From Cryobacterium mannosilyticum (GTDB taxonomy: Bacteria; Actinomycetota; Actinomycetes; Actinomycetales; Microbacteriaceae): a DNA stretch of 64,000 nt. The stretch spans positions 1 through 64,000 of the forward strand of contig NZ_SOFM01000049.1 of the NCBI RefSeq assembly GCF_004402705.1, read 5' to 3'. Shown here in pieces: positions 24,628-32,360 of the stretch. The notes beneath the pieces are model-generated. The model was not told the origin of the DNA. It did not search any database and saw only the letters and a list, made by a program, of their open reading frames with translations. Position 1 is the stretch's first letter. Each line of letters begins with the position of its first letter. Made by a program: the position numbers and the translations under genes.

Positions 24628-25344
24628 TTATCGCGCGGCTGTGGTGACCGGAGTGGCGGGAGTTGCGAGGAGGCTCACCGGCCGGAAGCCTTTGGCGATG
24701 AGCCACACGGCGAGAGACAACTCCCACGCGAATACCGGGAGCGCTAACACGAGGCCGAGTGTGGAGAACTGGCTATAGAGGCCGAGCATTACGGCGACTG
24801 CGGAAAGGCTGACCAGCGCCCCGCCGACCAGCCCGAGCACGGCGATGCCACGAGGCACCAGGCGAGACGAGTACATGAGCCAGGCGAGGAGCAGTGAAGC
24901 GGCACCGAGGGCGAAGTTCGGTCCGAACAGGTACGTCCAGTCGCGCAGGGCTACAAAGGTGGAGCCGATGGTGGAGAGTGTGGCCGGGTCGGCGTCAACG
25001 CTTCCAGCGAACTGCTGGCGAAGCGAGACAATTGTTAGGAGGCTCAGAGTCCCGACGAGGATGACCGCGGTCTCCAGCACTCGAGCGGCGACGAACGCCA
25101 GCGCTAACCCCTCGTGTTGCCGCTTCAGGATCGGGTACAGCGTGACGGCGGTCCCGACGGCGGCAATCACGAGGAGCAGTTCGAAGAGCAGGCCGAGGAG
25201 GATCGGGCCATCCGGGCCGGCGCCGGTGATGTAATCGGCGACGTTCCGGATCGGACTGTAGAGGGTGGCTCCTACAATTGCGCCCACTTCGGTGAGCAAG
25301 AAGAACACTCCGGCGATGACGGCGGTCGGTCTGTGCAAGTTCAT
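24628..25344 (-). CDS. DUF4386 family membrane protein
   Basis: A 238-residue protein with six or seven hydrophobic helices. AVIAGVFFLLTEVGAIVGATLY at the N-terminus and ARVLETAVILVGTLSLL are typical of DUF4386 proteins, which have no known function. GAAGGAATATC precedes the ATG. It is divergent from a TetR regulator, and a TetR-type operator half overlaps its probable -10 box, so expression is likely repressed by that regulator. Confidence 0.75.
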   Translation of the reverse strand: MNLHRPTAVIAGVFFLLTEVGAIVGATLYSPIRNVADYITGAGPDGPILLGLLFELLLVIAAVGTAVTLYPILKRQHEGLALAFVAARVLETAVILVGTLSLLTIVSLRQQFAGSVDADPATLSTIGSTFVALRDWTYLFGPNFALGAASLLLAWLMYSSRLVPRGIAVLGLVGGALVSLSAVAVMLGLYSQFSTLGLVLALPVFAWELSLAVWLIAKGFRPVSLLATPATPVTTAAR

Positions 25345-25388
25345 GATATTCCTTCGGTTTGGGGTTTGCGGTACACGGTTGGATGGAG

Positions 25389-25438
25389 GTGTACGGCGTA
25401 TGCCTGTTGTTGGCAGTGTAGGGTGTACTTCGTACACT
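25389..25438. promoter_or_regulatory. Two TetR operators over divergent promoters
   Basis: O2 (25423-25437) is a perfect dyad, GTGTAC-TTC-GTACAC. O1 (25389-25403) is a close copy, GTGTAC-GGC-GTATGC. The regulator's promoter is TTGGCA (25410-25415), a 17-base spacer and TACACT (25433-25438), so O2 covers its -10. On the minus strand CTGCCA, 17 bases and TACACC would serve the DUF4386 gene, with O1 over its -10. Confidence 0.7.
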
Positions 25439-25476
25439 TGTCAATCAGGGATGTTCTGAAGGAGGGGAGGGTCTCT

Positions 25477-26190
25477 ATGGGCCAGCAAATGGAAGTCCCG
25501 AGGCGGGCGCGGTTGAACCGCGAGCGAGTGCTCGAGGCGGCGGTCACCCTTGCGGATGAGGTCGGCATCGACGCGTTGAGCATGCGCCGACTCGCACAGG
25601 AGCTGGGCGTCGTGCCCATGGCGCTGTACAAACACGTCGCCGACAAGGAGGATCTGCTCGACGGAATGGTCGAGGCCATCATCCGAGAGATCGGCTCTCC
25701 CCATCTTGACTCCGGCTGGCGAGATGCCATCCGGCGACAAGTGTTGTCCGCGAGGAGCGCCCTCCAGCGTCACCGTTGGGCACGCCAGGCAATCGAGTCG
25801 CGGAGCAACCCGACGCCCGCCGTGTTGGAATACCAGGACTCGTTAGCTGGAATCTTCCTGGCCGGTGGGTTCACACCCGACCTGGCCCACCACGTCATGC
25901 ACGCGCTCGGCGGCCGAATGTGGGGATTCACACAGGAACTGTTCGACGGTTCAGCCAATCCGAAGGCCGATGCCCAACCGCCGGCGGGCCCCGACGCTCA
26001 GGCGGAGATGTTCGCGCACATGGCAGCGCTCTACCCAAACATCGTGACGATCGCCACAGCGACACCGCACGACCACGACTCTGTTGTCGGACGTGGTTGC
26101 GATGACCAGTTCGAGTTCGAGTTCGCGCTAGATCTGCTCCTGAACGGGATTGAGCAGCTTCATCAGCGGGGATGGACGTCCGCGCGATAA
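25477..26190 (+). CDS. TetR-family regulator
   Basis: A 237-residue TetR protein. The N-terminal helix-turn-helix is DALSMRRLAQELGVVPMALYKHVADKEDLLDGM; the recognition helix LGVVPMALYKHV is like that of TetR class proteins. The C-terminal ligand domain shows no telling motif. A strong GGAGGGGAGG lies just upstream of ATG 25477. It is divergent from the DUF4386 membrane protein gene; the paired dyads between them indicate it represses both. Confidence 0.85.
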   Translation: MGQQMEVPRRARLNRERVLEAAVTLADEVGIDALSMRRLAQELGVVPMALYKHVADKEDLLDGMVEAIIREIGSPHLDSGWRDAIRRQVLSARSALQRHRWARQAIESRSNPTPAVLEYQDSLAGIFLAGGFTPDLAHHVMHALGGRMWGFTQELFDGSANPKADAQPPAGPDAQAEMFAHMAALYPNIVTIATATPHDHDSVVGRGCDDQFEFEFALDLLLNGIEQLHQRGWTSAR

Positions 26191-26541
26191 CTCGATGGTG
26201 CGGGCGACGCCCGAGCCGAGTGCAGTTCCGTCGTGACTGCAATTCATCGCGGGGGTCGCCATCCCCTCGGCTGCAATCATCATCCCTACGTTGGTCGCTG
26301 TGAAGCTCGCGAAATCAGAGCGGCTATCCGCCACAGCTTCCGACGCTGCTGAAAGGGCGTGACATTCTGCCGTCACGCGTGGGCTCATCCGCTGCCCCGT
26401 AAGCCGGACGATCAGCGGGAACGAAAAGGTGTGAAATCATCGCGTCGATGCCTGAGATGAGATACCCGTAAGGGAACCCTCTGCGGGATTCTTAACCGTG
26501 GCGTCGTGGCGCGAGCTTGAATAGTTCTGCGTCGCGGGTCT
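26191..26541. other. Convergent intergenic region with two repeat copies
   Basis: About 350 bases between the 3' ends of the TetR gene and the epimerase gene. A minus-strand frame at 26128-26388 has no similarity and is judged spurious. The recognisable content is the repeat pair at 26395-26491. Confidence 0.4.
26395..26491 (+). repeat. Composite intergenic repeat, copy 3 (two family members 92 bp end to end)
   Basis: Left member CCCGTAAGCCGGAC (26396-26409) then GATCAGCGGGAAC; right member CCCGTAAGGGAACCCTC (26465-26481) then TGCGGGATTC. The left 14 bases are identical to the left end of the composite at 22228. The interior is unrelated to that copy although the overall length is nearly the same. 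Confidence 0.6.
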
Positions 26542-27516
26542 CTACGCGCCGATCTCGGTGAGGAGAATGCGCTGCTCTTGCTGGGTGAGGCCGGATCGAC
26601 GTTCCCGGTCGAGTCCACGGGCCCGTTCGTCCGCCAGCACGTCCTCGAGCGTGTCCTGCAGGGTTCGCTCGGTTCCGCCCTCTGCGACAAAGCGGCTACG
26701 GCTGCGCCGGGCGAAGGCGGAGTCGCTGTGGGGAAGCCACAGCGGCAGGGATCGGGGGCCAGCCCAGTAATTGACGTTGTGCGCGGTCAGCCAGTCATCC
26801 TCGGCCGCGATGAGTTCGCCCGTGTGGCCGGCAACCCGGGCGGCGGCCAGCAGAACCGCGGAAAGTTCATATTCGCTCCCGACGGCGTTGTAAATGCCGG
26901 TCAGGCCGCGCTGTCCCGCACTGATGAGCCATCCGGCAAGGTCCCGAACGTCGATGAACTGCACGTACCGATCCTCGGCATTCGGCACGAGAACGGCTTC
27001 CTCGGGAGCAACGGCGAGCCTGGAAACCCAATAGCTGAACCGGTCACTCCTGTCGCCCGGCCCCGCGATCAGGCCCGGTCTCGCAATAAGGAGACGATCA
27101 CCCACCGCCTCCGCCGTGGCACGTTCGGCGGCGACTTTCGCGTGCGCGTAATCGTCGAGGTCGGATGGCTCGACGAGGATGGCATCTTCGTCGGCACCCG
27201 GTTCAGCATTGCTCGCATACACAGAGACGGAGGAGACCAGGGTCCAATGCGCCGTGCTGCGCACCAAAGCCTCGAGCGCTCCGGCGACGAGGTCCGCGTC
27301 AGAGCTGAGCTCAACGATTTCGTCCCAGGCTTCACCAGAGACAAGGTCGTAGGCCCCAGATGATCGCCGGTCGGAGCGGACAAGCGTCACGCCGGGTGGG
27401 ACTTCTCCAGATTCACCGCGCGCAAGGCACGTCACATCCTGGCCTTGAATCGCCAACTGCTCGGCTATCTCTCGACCCAGCCAGGCGGTTCCTCCGAGAA
27501 TAAGTGTGCGTGTCAT
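26542..27516 (-). CDS. NAD-dependent epimerase/dehydratase family protein
   Basis: A 324-residue extended-SDR protein. TLILGGTAWLGREIAEQLA is the Rossmann motif (GGxxxLG variant seen in reductase-like members). VSSVSVYASN and DYAHAKVAAERA hold the Ser and the Y-x3-K pair, here as Y-A-H-A-K. Downstream RPGLIAGPGDRSDRFSYWV and VQFIDVRDLAGWLI match the substrate half. It could act on a nucleotide sugar or another carbonyl compound. ATG 27516 starts the Rossmann fold. As a single gene between two repeat elements it looks like one cassette. Confidence 0.8.
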   Translation of the reverse strand: MTRTLILGGTAWLGREIAEQLAIQGQDVTCLARGESGEVPPGVTLVRSDRRSSGAYDLVSGEAWDEIVELSSDADLVAGALEALVRSTAHWTLVSSVSVYASNAEPGADEDAILVEPSDLDDYAHAKVAAERATAEAVGDRLLIARPGLIAGPGDRSDRFSYWVSRLAVAPEEAVLVPNAEDRYVQFIDVRDLAGWLISAGQRGLTGIYNAVGSEYELSAVLLAAARVAGHTGELIAAEDDWLTAHNVNYWAGPRSLPLWLPHSDSAFARRSRSRFVAEGGTERTLQDTLEDVLADERARGLDRERRSGLTQQEQRILLTEIGA

Positions 27517-27625
27517 GGCGCCAGTCAATCGCAGAGCCGAGACGAATCGGTGCCGGATTCGCTCTGAGCGCAGGACCCGTAGACGATCATCGTCGCCGGT
27601 GGCAATCACGCTGCGATGCCGCGGT

Positions 27626-27653
27626 CGCCCGCAAGCCGAACACTCTAGGGGCG
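27626..27653 (+). repeat. Short quasi-palindromic repeat, copy D
   Basis: CGCCCGCAAGCCGAAC followed by ACTCTAGGGGCG. The CGCCC/GGGGCG ends pair. It lies between the epimerase start and the 3' end of the next acetyltransferase. Confidence 0.6.
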
Positions 27654-27664
27654 TTCGTTGTTTG

Positions 27665-28174
27665 TTAGGACACCCACCGGGTCTCGCCGTCTTTCTCGGA
27701 GGAGGTCGGGCGTAGCGCTTGATTTCGAGCGACGCCCATCGAGGCTTGGTGCTCCGGATAGATATGTGCGGTGAAGCGGTCAACCTCGTGTGCTCGCAAC
27801 CATCCGATCATCATCTGGGTAGCTTCGGAGGCTATGCCTTGGCTTTGGAGCCTCGGCGAAATGACCCAGGCGATCTCAGCAACGAGCGTTGAACCGTCGC
27901 ACTCGACGGTTGCCTGCACGAAACCGGCTGGCTCACTGGTGTCTCGGTAGGTGACTATCCAGTTCAGCCACCATTGAGAACCGTCATCAGACTGCCCCAC
28001 GGTCTGTGCGGCATATCTGCTGTGGAGCAGGTCTAATGACGGGGCTTCGCCGCCGGTGTACTCGTATAGGGCCGGGTCGGCCAGAACGTCGACCATGGAA
28101 GCTGCATGGTCCACCGCGAGTGGTTCAAGCAGGAGCCGCTCAGAGCAGACTGGTTCAGGTTGAGGCCAATCCAT
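27665..28174 (-). CDS. GNAT family N-acetyltransferase (RimJ/RimL type)
   Basis: A 169-residue GNAT protein. CSERLLLEPLAVDHAASMVDVL is the typical N-terminus of RimJ/RimL-like members. AEIAWVISPRLQSQGIASEATQMM holds the acetyl-CoA loop, and ASMGVARNQALRPT is motif B. The acceptor is unknown. The gene fills a 583-base interval between repeat copies D and E. Confidence 0.8.
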   Translation of the reverse strand: MDWPQPEPVCSERLLLEPLAVDHAASMVDVLADPALYEYTGGEAPSLDLLHSRYAAQTVGQSDDGSQWWLNWIVTYRDTSEPAGFVQATVECDGSTLVAEIAWVISPRLQSQGIASEATQMMIGWLRAHEVDRFTAHIYPEHQASMGVARNQALRPTSSEKDGETRWVS

Positions 28175-28236
28175 CTCCTGAGAATGGCACAGTCGCGGTT
28201 GGACGGATCACATGGGCCGTTGGTGGAGCGGGTCTT

Positions 28237-28263
28237 CGCCCCAACGGGAACCTTTGACGGGCC
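28237..28263 (+). repeat. Short quasi-palindromic repeat, copy E
   Basis: CCCCAACGGGAACCTTTGA then CGGGCC. A divergent member in the 93-base gap between the two GNAT genes. Confidence 0.5.
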
Positions 28264-28267
28264 AACC

Positions 28268-28825
28268 TCATTTCGTGATCAGTGAGTACACGAACATGTC
28301 ACGGTGCACCCCGCCAACCTGCCGCCATGAGCGCAGGAGGCCCTCGCGTTCAAACCCTGCCCGCTCAGCGGCACGCCAGGAACCCTCGTTCCAGGGCTCC
28401 ACGTATAGCTCGAGCCGGTGTAGCTGCTGGAGACTTCGAGCCCAGCCGACCAACGCGAAGATCGCGTCGGCGGCGTATCCACGCTTTCGAGCGGAGGGTC
28501 GAATCCAGTAGCCGACGCTCGCGCGTCCATGATTCTCATGCTCCAGCCAGAGCCCGATTTGTCCCACGGCGACGTAATTCTCGTCAGCGATCGCGAAGGA
28601 ATACCCCGTCCGAGTGTGCAACCGCTCGTGCTGCCGCTCGATGAAGGCCAGTGCAGCTTCCTCGCTGTTGTCAGTCGGGACGCTGGTGATGGTCGGGATC
28701 AGGTCGTCTTCGGATGCCTCTTGAATCATCGGGGCATCGTCCGAGCGAAACGAGCGCAGGGTGACGTTTCGCCCTGCCAGCAGAGGCAGGACAAGCTGGA
28801 TTGGGCGTCCCGGATCGACATTCAT
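28268..28825 (-). CDS. GNAT family N-acetyltransferase (RimJ/RimL type)
   Basis: A 185-residue GNAT protein. NVTLRSFRSDDAPMIQEAS starts the domain. ASVGYWIRPSARKRGYAADAI is the acetyl-CoA binding segment, and HRLELYVEPWNEGSWRAAERAGF is motif B with the canonical N-x-x-S-x-x-x-A-x-x-x-G-F pattern. It resembles ribosomal-protein acetyltransferases but may use another substrate. It lies between repeat copies E and F. Confidence 0.85.
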   Translation of the reverse strand: MNVDPGRPIQLVLPLLAGRNVTLRSFRSDDAPMIQEASEDDLIPTITSVPTDNSEEAALAFIERQHERLHTRTGYSFAIADENYVAVGQIGLWLEHENHGRASVGYWIRPSARKRGYAADAIFALVGWARSLQQLHRLELYVEPWNEGSWRAAERAGFEREGLLRSWRQVGGVHRDMFVYSLITK

Positions 28826-28856
28826 CTGCCAACTGTGCCATGGCGAACGGACCCGG

Positions 28857-28884
28857 AGCCCAAAGGGGAACCCTCAACGGGACG
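28857..28884 (+). repeat. Short quasi-palindromic repeat, copy F
   Basis: CCCAAAGGGGAACCCTCAA then CGGGACG. It lies in the divergent gap between the GNAT gene and the toxin gene. Confidence 0.6.
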
Positions 28885-28975
28885 AAAGTTGATTTGAGGT
28901 TGAGCTGGCGAATCCGTCAAGCCGGTAGCGCCCGGGTCGCTAGGCTCGTCGGGCGGCACAACGCGAAGGAGCACC

Positions 28976-29386
28976 TTGACCATTTGGTCCATTGAATACG
29001 AGGGGGCGAGATTTGAGCGATTCTTCTCCTCGCTCCCCGAGTACGAGCAGGCAGTCCTCACTGCTGCAATCGAGCACGTCCTTGAGGCCCATGGCATCGA
29101 TATCTGCTCCGGTGAATGGGGCAAGCCTCTCGGAGAGGGACTCTACGAGTTCCGCGTGCGTAGGTCCTTGCGTGCGATCCTCGCCGAAGCGGGGGCCGAA
29201 CTGCCGGCCGATCTCGCTGACACCGATCGTCAGGTGCTCCTACGAGTCTTTTGCACTTTCCATGGACGCAAAATCGTGCTGCTCTACAGCGGCTACAACA
29301 AGAAGACCGATACCTCCGAGAAACGGCAACAGCGGGAGATTGCAAAGGCGCGCAAGATCCACAAACAGTGGAAGCGGCAACACTAG
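28976..29386 (+). CDS. RelE/HigB-like toxin
   Basis: A 136-residue protein of the phage-derived Gp49/HigB-like superfamily. FERFFSSLPEYEQAVLTAAIEHV begins the fold. GLYEFRVRRSLRAILAEAG is the basic beta strand of RelE-type ribonucleases. VFCTFHGRKIVLLYSGYNKKT, followed by EIAKARKIHKQW, is the conserved C-terminus (LLHGFxKKT-type). Such toxins cut mRNA in the ribosome. The start is a TTG with AAGGAG five bases upstream. The antitoxin gene follows by 53 bases, the reversed (toxin-first) order of higBA systems. Confidence 0.85.
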   Translation: MTIWSIEYEGARFERFFSSLPEYEQAVLTAAIEHVLEAHGIDICSGEWGKPLGEGLYEFRVRRSLRAILAEAGAELPADLADTDRQVLLRVFCTFHGRKIVLLYSGYNKKTDTSEKRQQREIAKARKIHKQWKRQH

Positions 29387-29392
29387 AACGTA

Positions 29393-29421
29393 TTGACACC
29401 TTATGTGTCTTGGCACATAAT
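29393..29421 (+). promoter_or_regulatory. Antitoxin promoter with a perfect operator palindrome
   Basis: TTGACA (29393-29398), 17 bases, CATAAT (29416-29421) is the best consensus promoter in the accessory region. Between and over the -10 lies TTATGTG-TCTTGG-CACATAA (29401-29420), a perfect 7+7 dyad suited to the downstream HTH protein. It lies after the toxin stop and so serves only the antitoxin. Confidence 0.8.
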
Positions 29422-29439
29422 CGAGTGAGGGAGGACATC

Positions 29440-29748
29440 ATGTCGAAAAGCTTTAAGGAGATTGCGGACCAGGCGAAGGCCAAATGGTCCGACGATGCGC
29501 GCAGCGTCTATGAAGCGGCCACCGCGTCGTTCGATGCCGAACTCACCGCTCGCGCCGAGCTCGGCACCATGCTTGCGGAGGCCCGCAAGGCACGCCATCT
29601 CACTCAGCCTGCACTCTCCAGCGTCACCGGAATACAGCAGGCTGAGATCAGCCGCATTGAACGCGGTATCGGGAATCCCACAACCGCCACGCTCAACCGA
29701 CTTGCTGCGGCCCTAGGCCAGAAGATCGTCCTCGCACCCGCGCACTAA
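29440..29748 (+). CDS. XRE-family HigA-like antitoxin
   Basis: A 102-residue protein whose C-terminal half is a helix-turn-helix: LGTMLAEARKARHLTQPALSSVTGIQQAEISRIERGIGNPT. The N-terminal half (about 45 residues) probably wraps the toxin. It neutralises the toxin and represses its own promoter through the dyad just upstream. ATG 29440 has GGGAGG upstream; the frame is open to 29251 inside the toxin gene but without similarity. Confidence 0.85.
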   Translation: MSKSFKEIADQAKAKWSDDARSVYEAATASFDAELTARAELGTMLAEARKARHLTQPALSSVTGIQQAEISRIERGIGNPTTATLNRLAAALGQKIVLAPAH

Positions 29749-29786
29749 ACGTGCCCGACGGTGTCGGCGTCCCATATGAGTCCAAT

Positions 29787-29815
29787 GCCCGCAAGACGAA
29801 CCCTCAGCGGGCGGC
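29787..29815 (+). repeat. Short quasi-palindromic repeat, copy G
   Basis: GCCCGCAAGACGAACCCT then CAGCGGGCGGC. GCCCGC and GCGGGC pair. It ends the toxin-antitoxin unit, 39 bases after the antitoxin stop. Confidence 0.6.
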
Positions 29816-29860
29816 TTTCGCGATGTTGCACCTGCCGATGGCGCAGCTTCCGGGTGGGTC

Positions 29861-31270
29861 TTATCGCTGGACGTTGGCGGATCGTGGCTCGGCCCATTCT
29901 GGCCGGTCTGCTCCCCACGGGCAGCCGATCCACCTGTAGCGTTTCGTGTCGCCGCTGATGCTGATCGCGGGCGCGGCACAGGTGACGGTTCCTTCTCGCG
30001 TTTCCGCGTTCACGGTTGGGATCTCCAACGGGCCGCCTTCGGTTGGCGGGGAATTAGGTTGGGCGAGTAGCTCTTGTGCGACCCGGGCCAGTGAAATATC
30101 GACGGTCCACCCGCGCCCGTCGAGGTGTCGACGTCGAAGTGCCGACATGATCCCGGCGGCAAGCAGGTACCCGGCGGAGTGATCCAGAGCTTGGGCGGGC
30201 AAGGCGCCTGGTCTGCCGGTGCCGTCTGCGTGGATCTGGGCGATGCCGCTAGCTGCTTGGACGATACTGTCGAAACCACGGCGCTCGGCCCAAGGGCCGC
30301 TCAGCCCCCACGCGCTCACCCGGCCGATAACGAGCCCTGGGTGGCGGTTATGTAGTTCCACCGGCGAGAGGCCGAACCGGTCGAGGCTATTCGGCCTGTA
30401 TCCCGTGACGACAACGTCGGCGTCCGTCAGTAGCCGTTCGAAGCGGTCTCGATCTGGTTTGTGACCGAGGTCGAGGAGCGCGGACCGCTTCCCTTGGCCG
30501 GTATCGAGGTACTGCCAGGGGAGTTCCGGCATGCCAGGGCTGTCGATGCGCAAAACATCTGCCCCGAAGAACGCGAGGCTGCGCGTGGCCACCGGCCCGG
30601 CTATGACCCGAGTCAAATCGAGCACCCGAACCCCCTCCAGCGGTGCGTGACCGTCGGCCGACCCCAGGCTATGGAGGCCCGCGTCTCCTGCCTGCTGCTT
30701 CAGGCTGACGAAGGGATCTGCTTCCAAGGTTTGGGCCTGAGGATGTCCTCTCCACTTGCTCGGGCTGCGAACCGCGCTGATGACCGCATTCGACGCTGCG
30801 GCTTCATCCTCCAAATCGAGGGCGCTGCGACGCGAAATCGCGTGAGCAACAGTCTCGGCGGTGGCGAAGGCATCCAATCTCAGAAGTGAGCGCAAAGCCG
30901 CTTCGTGGTGGGGGTAGTTGGCGTGAGTGCGAACCCAGCCGTCGCTCGAGGCAAAGAAACCGGACAGAGGCGCCCACGCCGGCGCCGGGTTCCCGTTCCA
31001 CCGGAACAGTTGGTCGCTCCGGTAGGCGCCGGCGACGAGTTGCGGCGCAATGCTCACCCGCGGAACTTCGCTCGCCTTCGGATCCCGCAGTCCCTTACGG
31101 GCAAGGTGCAGCAACGAGGCCATGAGCTTGGTCGCCGCGACGCTGTCCGCGGCAAGATCCCCGACAGGCAATGGCGACGAAAGAGGCACCGGCCCGGACG
31201 AACGAACACGATCGGCTAGCTCCGGAAGTTCCGCCGAATCGGCGAGAAACGTGCTGAGGAAGGTTCCCAT
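29861..31270 (-). CDS. CaiB/BaiF (family III) CoA transferase
   Basis: A 469-residue protein. The second half contains GVRVLDLTRVIAGPVATRSLAFFGADVLRIDSP and DVVVTGYRPNSLDRFGLSP, diagnostic of class III CoA transferases. RVSAWGLSGPWAERRGFDSIVQAASGIA completes the core. The N-terminal 200 residues are a related but more divergent half, as in the two-lobed members. It would move CoA between carboxylic acids; the acid is unknown. The start at 31270 was chosen for GGGAGG six bases upstream; an ATG at 31390 lacks support. Confidence 0.75.
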   Translation of the reverse strand: MGTFLSTFLADSAELPELADRVRSSGPVPLSSPLPVGDLAADSVAATKLMASLLHLARKGLRDPKASEVPRVSIAPQLVAGAYRSDQLFRWNGNPAPAWAPLSGFFASSDGWVRTHANYPHHEAALRSLLRLDAFATAETVAHAISRRSALDLEDEAAASNAVISAVRSPSKWRGHPQAQTLEADPFVSLKQQAGDAGLHSLGSADGHAPLEGVRVLDLTRVIAGPVATRSLAFFGADVLRIDSPGMPELPWQYLDTGQGKRSALLDLGHKPDRDRFERLLTDADVVVTGYRPNSLDRFGLSPVELHNRHPGLVIGRVSAWGLSGPWAERRGFDSIVQAASGIAQIHADGTGRPGALPAQALDHSAGYLLAAGIMSALRRRHLDGRGWTVDISLARVAQELLAQPNSPPTEGGPLEIPTVNAETREGTVTCAAPAISISGDTKRYRWIGCPWGADRPEWAEPRSANVQR

Positions 31271-31566
31271 CGGTTGCCTCCCACGCCCTCGACCGTTCAC
31301 ACGCGGGCGTGAAGCCAGGCGATCATCGGTGGCCCCCACCATATCCCCGCAGCACGGATTGCAATTGATGTCATGAGGCCGAGCAATCACGGGATGGAAT
31401 CAAAATGGGGGAGAGCTGGTGCTTCTCGCCAGGCCAGCCGTGGAACGGTCAACGGAGCAGAGTTTTCACCTGGATTCCGCCTACGGGATGCTCGTACTTC
31501 GCACATGCGCGGGTCGGGCGGATGGCAATTCTTCCTGCGACTATGAGGCCCCCGTGCTGGTCGCGG

Positions 31567-32244
31567 TCAGACCTGGTCGAGGGGCTCGGTGCCCTTGTCG
31601 ACATCGCGCCCCCCGAGCAGGGCGTCGACGAGCGATTCGCCAACGAATTCGCCGTAGCGCTCGGGGCGCCAACCGCGGGTGAGCACTAGGAGGCTGTAGA
31701 GCTCAGGCGAACTGTATACCCACATGATCTCGGCCGCCTCATCGACGGATAGGCCCAGACGCAACTGAAACTTGCTGGCCAAGCCTTGGGCTACATGGGT
31801 CATTCGGGTCAGGCGCGCGGTGTCGAAGTCGGCACGCAATTGAGCCATTGACGGATCAACCTCCGCCGTTGTTGACAGCAGCAGGAGCAATGGAGCGATC
31901 CGGGGCGCGACCTCTGTGGTGAACGCGCCTAGTCCGCGCAGCATCCTTCGGGGGTCGGCTTCGGCCGCCTGCATCGCGTCCGAGCGCTGTTCGGCGGGGA
32001 TCGTGCCTTCGCCCTTGAGCGCGTCCGTGCACATCGCGCGCAGGAGCCCTGCTTTTCCTCCGAAAGACTTGTAGATGGTGTCGGCGGATGTGCCGGCGTC
32101 GGCCGCGATCGATGCGATCGTCGTGGCGGTGAAGCCGTCGTTCAGGAATCGTTGCCGCGCGGCGACGACGATTGCCTCGCGGTTGTGGCGTGCCTGTTCG
32201 CGCCGGCGGCTGGAATCATAGGGGCGAGGGTTGACAGTGTTCAA
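31567..32244 (-). CDS. TetR-family regulator
   Basis: A 225-residue TetR protein: REAIVVAARQRFLNDGFTATTIASIAADAGTSADTIYKSFGGKAGLL is the DNA-binding domain. The start is taken as TTG 32244, because GGAG lies six bases upstream and because the ATG at 32316 would place an 18-base perfect palindrome inside the coding region. It is divergent from the SnoaL-NmrA pair, which it probably controls. Confidence 0.8.
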   Translation of the reverse strand: MNTVNPRPYDSSRRREQARHNREAIVVAARQRFLNDGFTATTIASIAADAGTSADTIYKSFGGKAGLLRAMCTDALKGEGTIPAEQRSDAMQAAEADPRRMLRGLGAFTTEVAPRIAPLLLLLSTTAEVDPSMAQLRADFDTARLTRMTHVAQGLASKFQLRLGLSVDEAAEIMWVYSSPELYSLLVLTRGWRPERYGEFVGESLVDALLGGRDVDKGTEPLDQV

Positions 32245-32268
32245 TATCGGCTCCACAATTAGAGAATG

Positions 32269-32286
32269 GTTCCAGTGTACTGGAAC
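32269..32286. promoter_or_regulatory. 18-bp perfect palindrome, TetR operator
   Basis: GTTCCAGTGTACTGGAAC reads the same on both strands. It lies between the TetR start and the divergent SnoaL-like gene. On the minus strand TTCCAG inside it, 17 bases and CTAATT would be a promoter for the regulator. Confidence 0.75.
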
Positions 32287-32360
32287 GAATTCGATCGTCA
32301 ACCAGAGCGGCTTCACAAGACGACTGGCCGCGCCAGTTCCGGTCTGGGAATGGAGACGGC

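Noticed and set aside
26128..26388. Minus-strand frame of 86 codons overlapping the TetR gene end
   Set aside because: No family similarity, no ribosome site and overlap with a well-supported gene.
16722..29815. A classical integron with attC sites
   Set aside because: The repeats do not contain the exact GTTRRRY/RYYYAAC cores in paired R and L boxes, and no integron integrase is in the window; kept only as an analogy.
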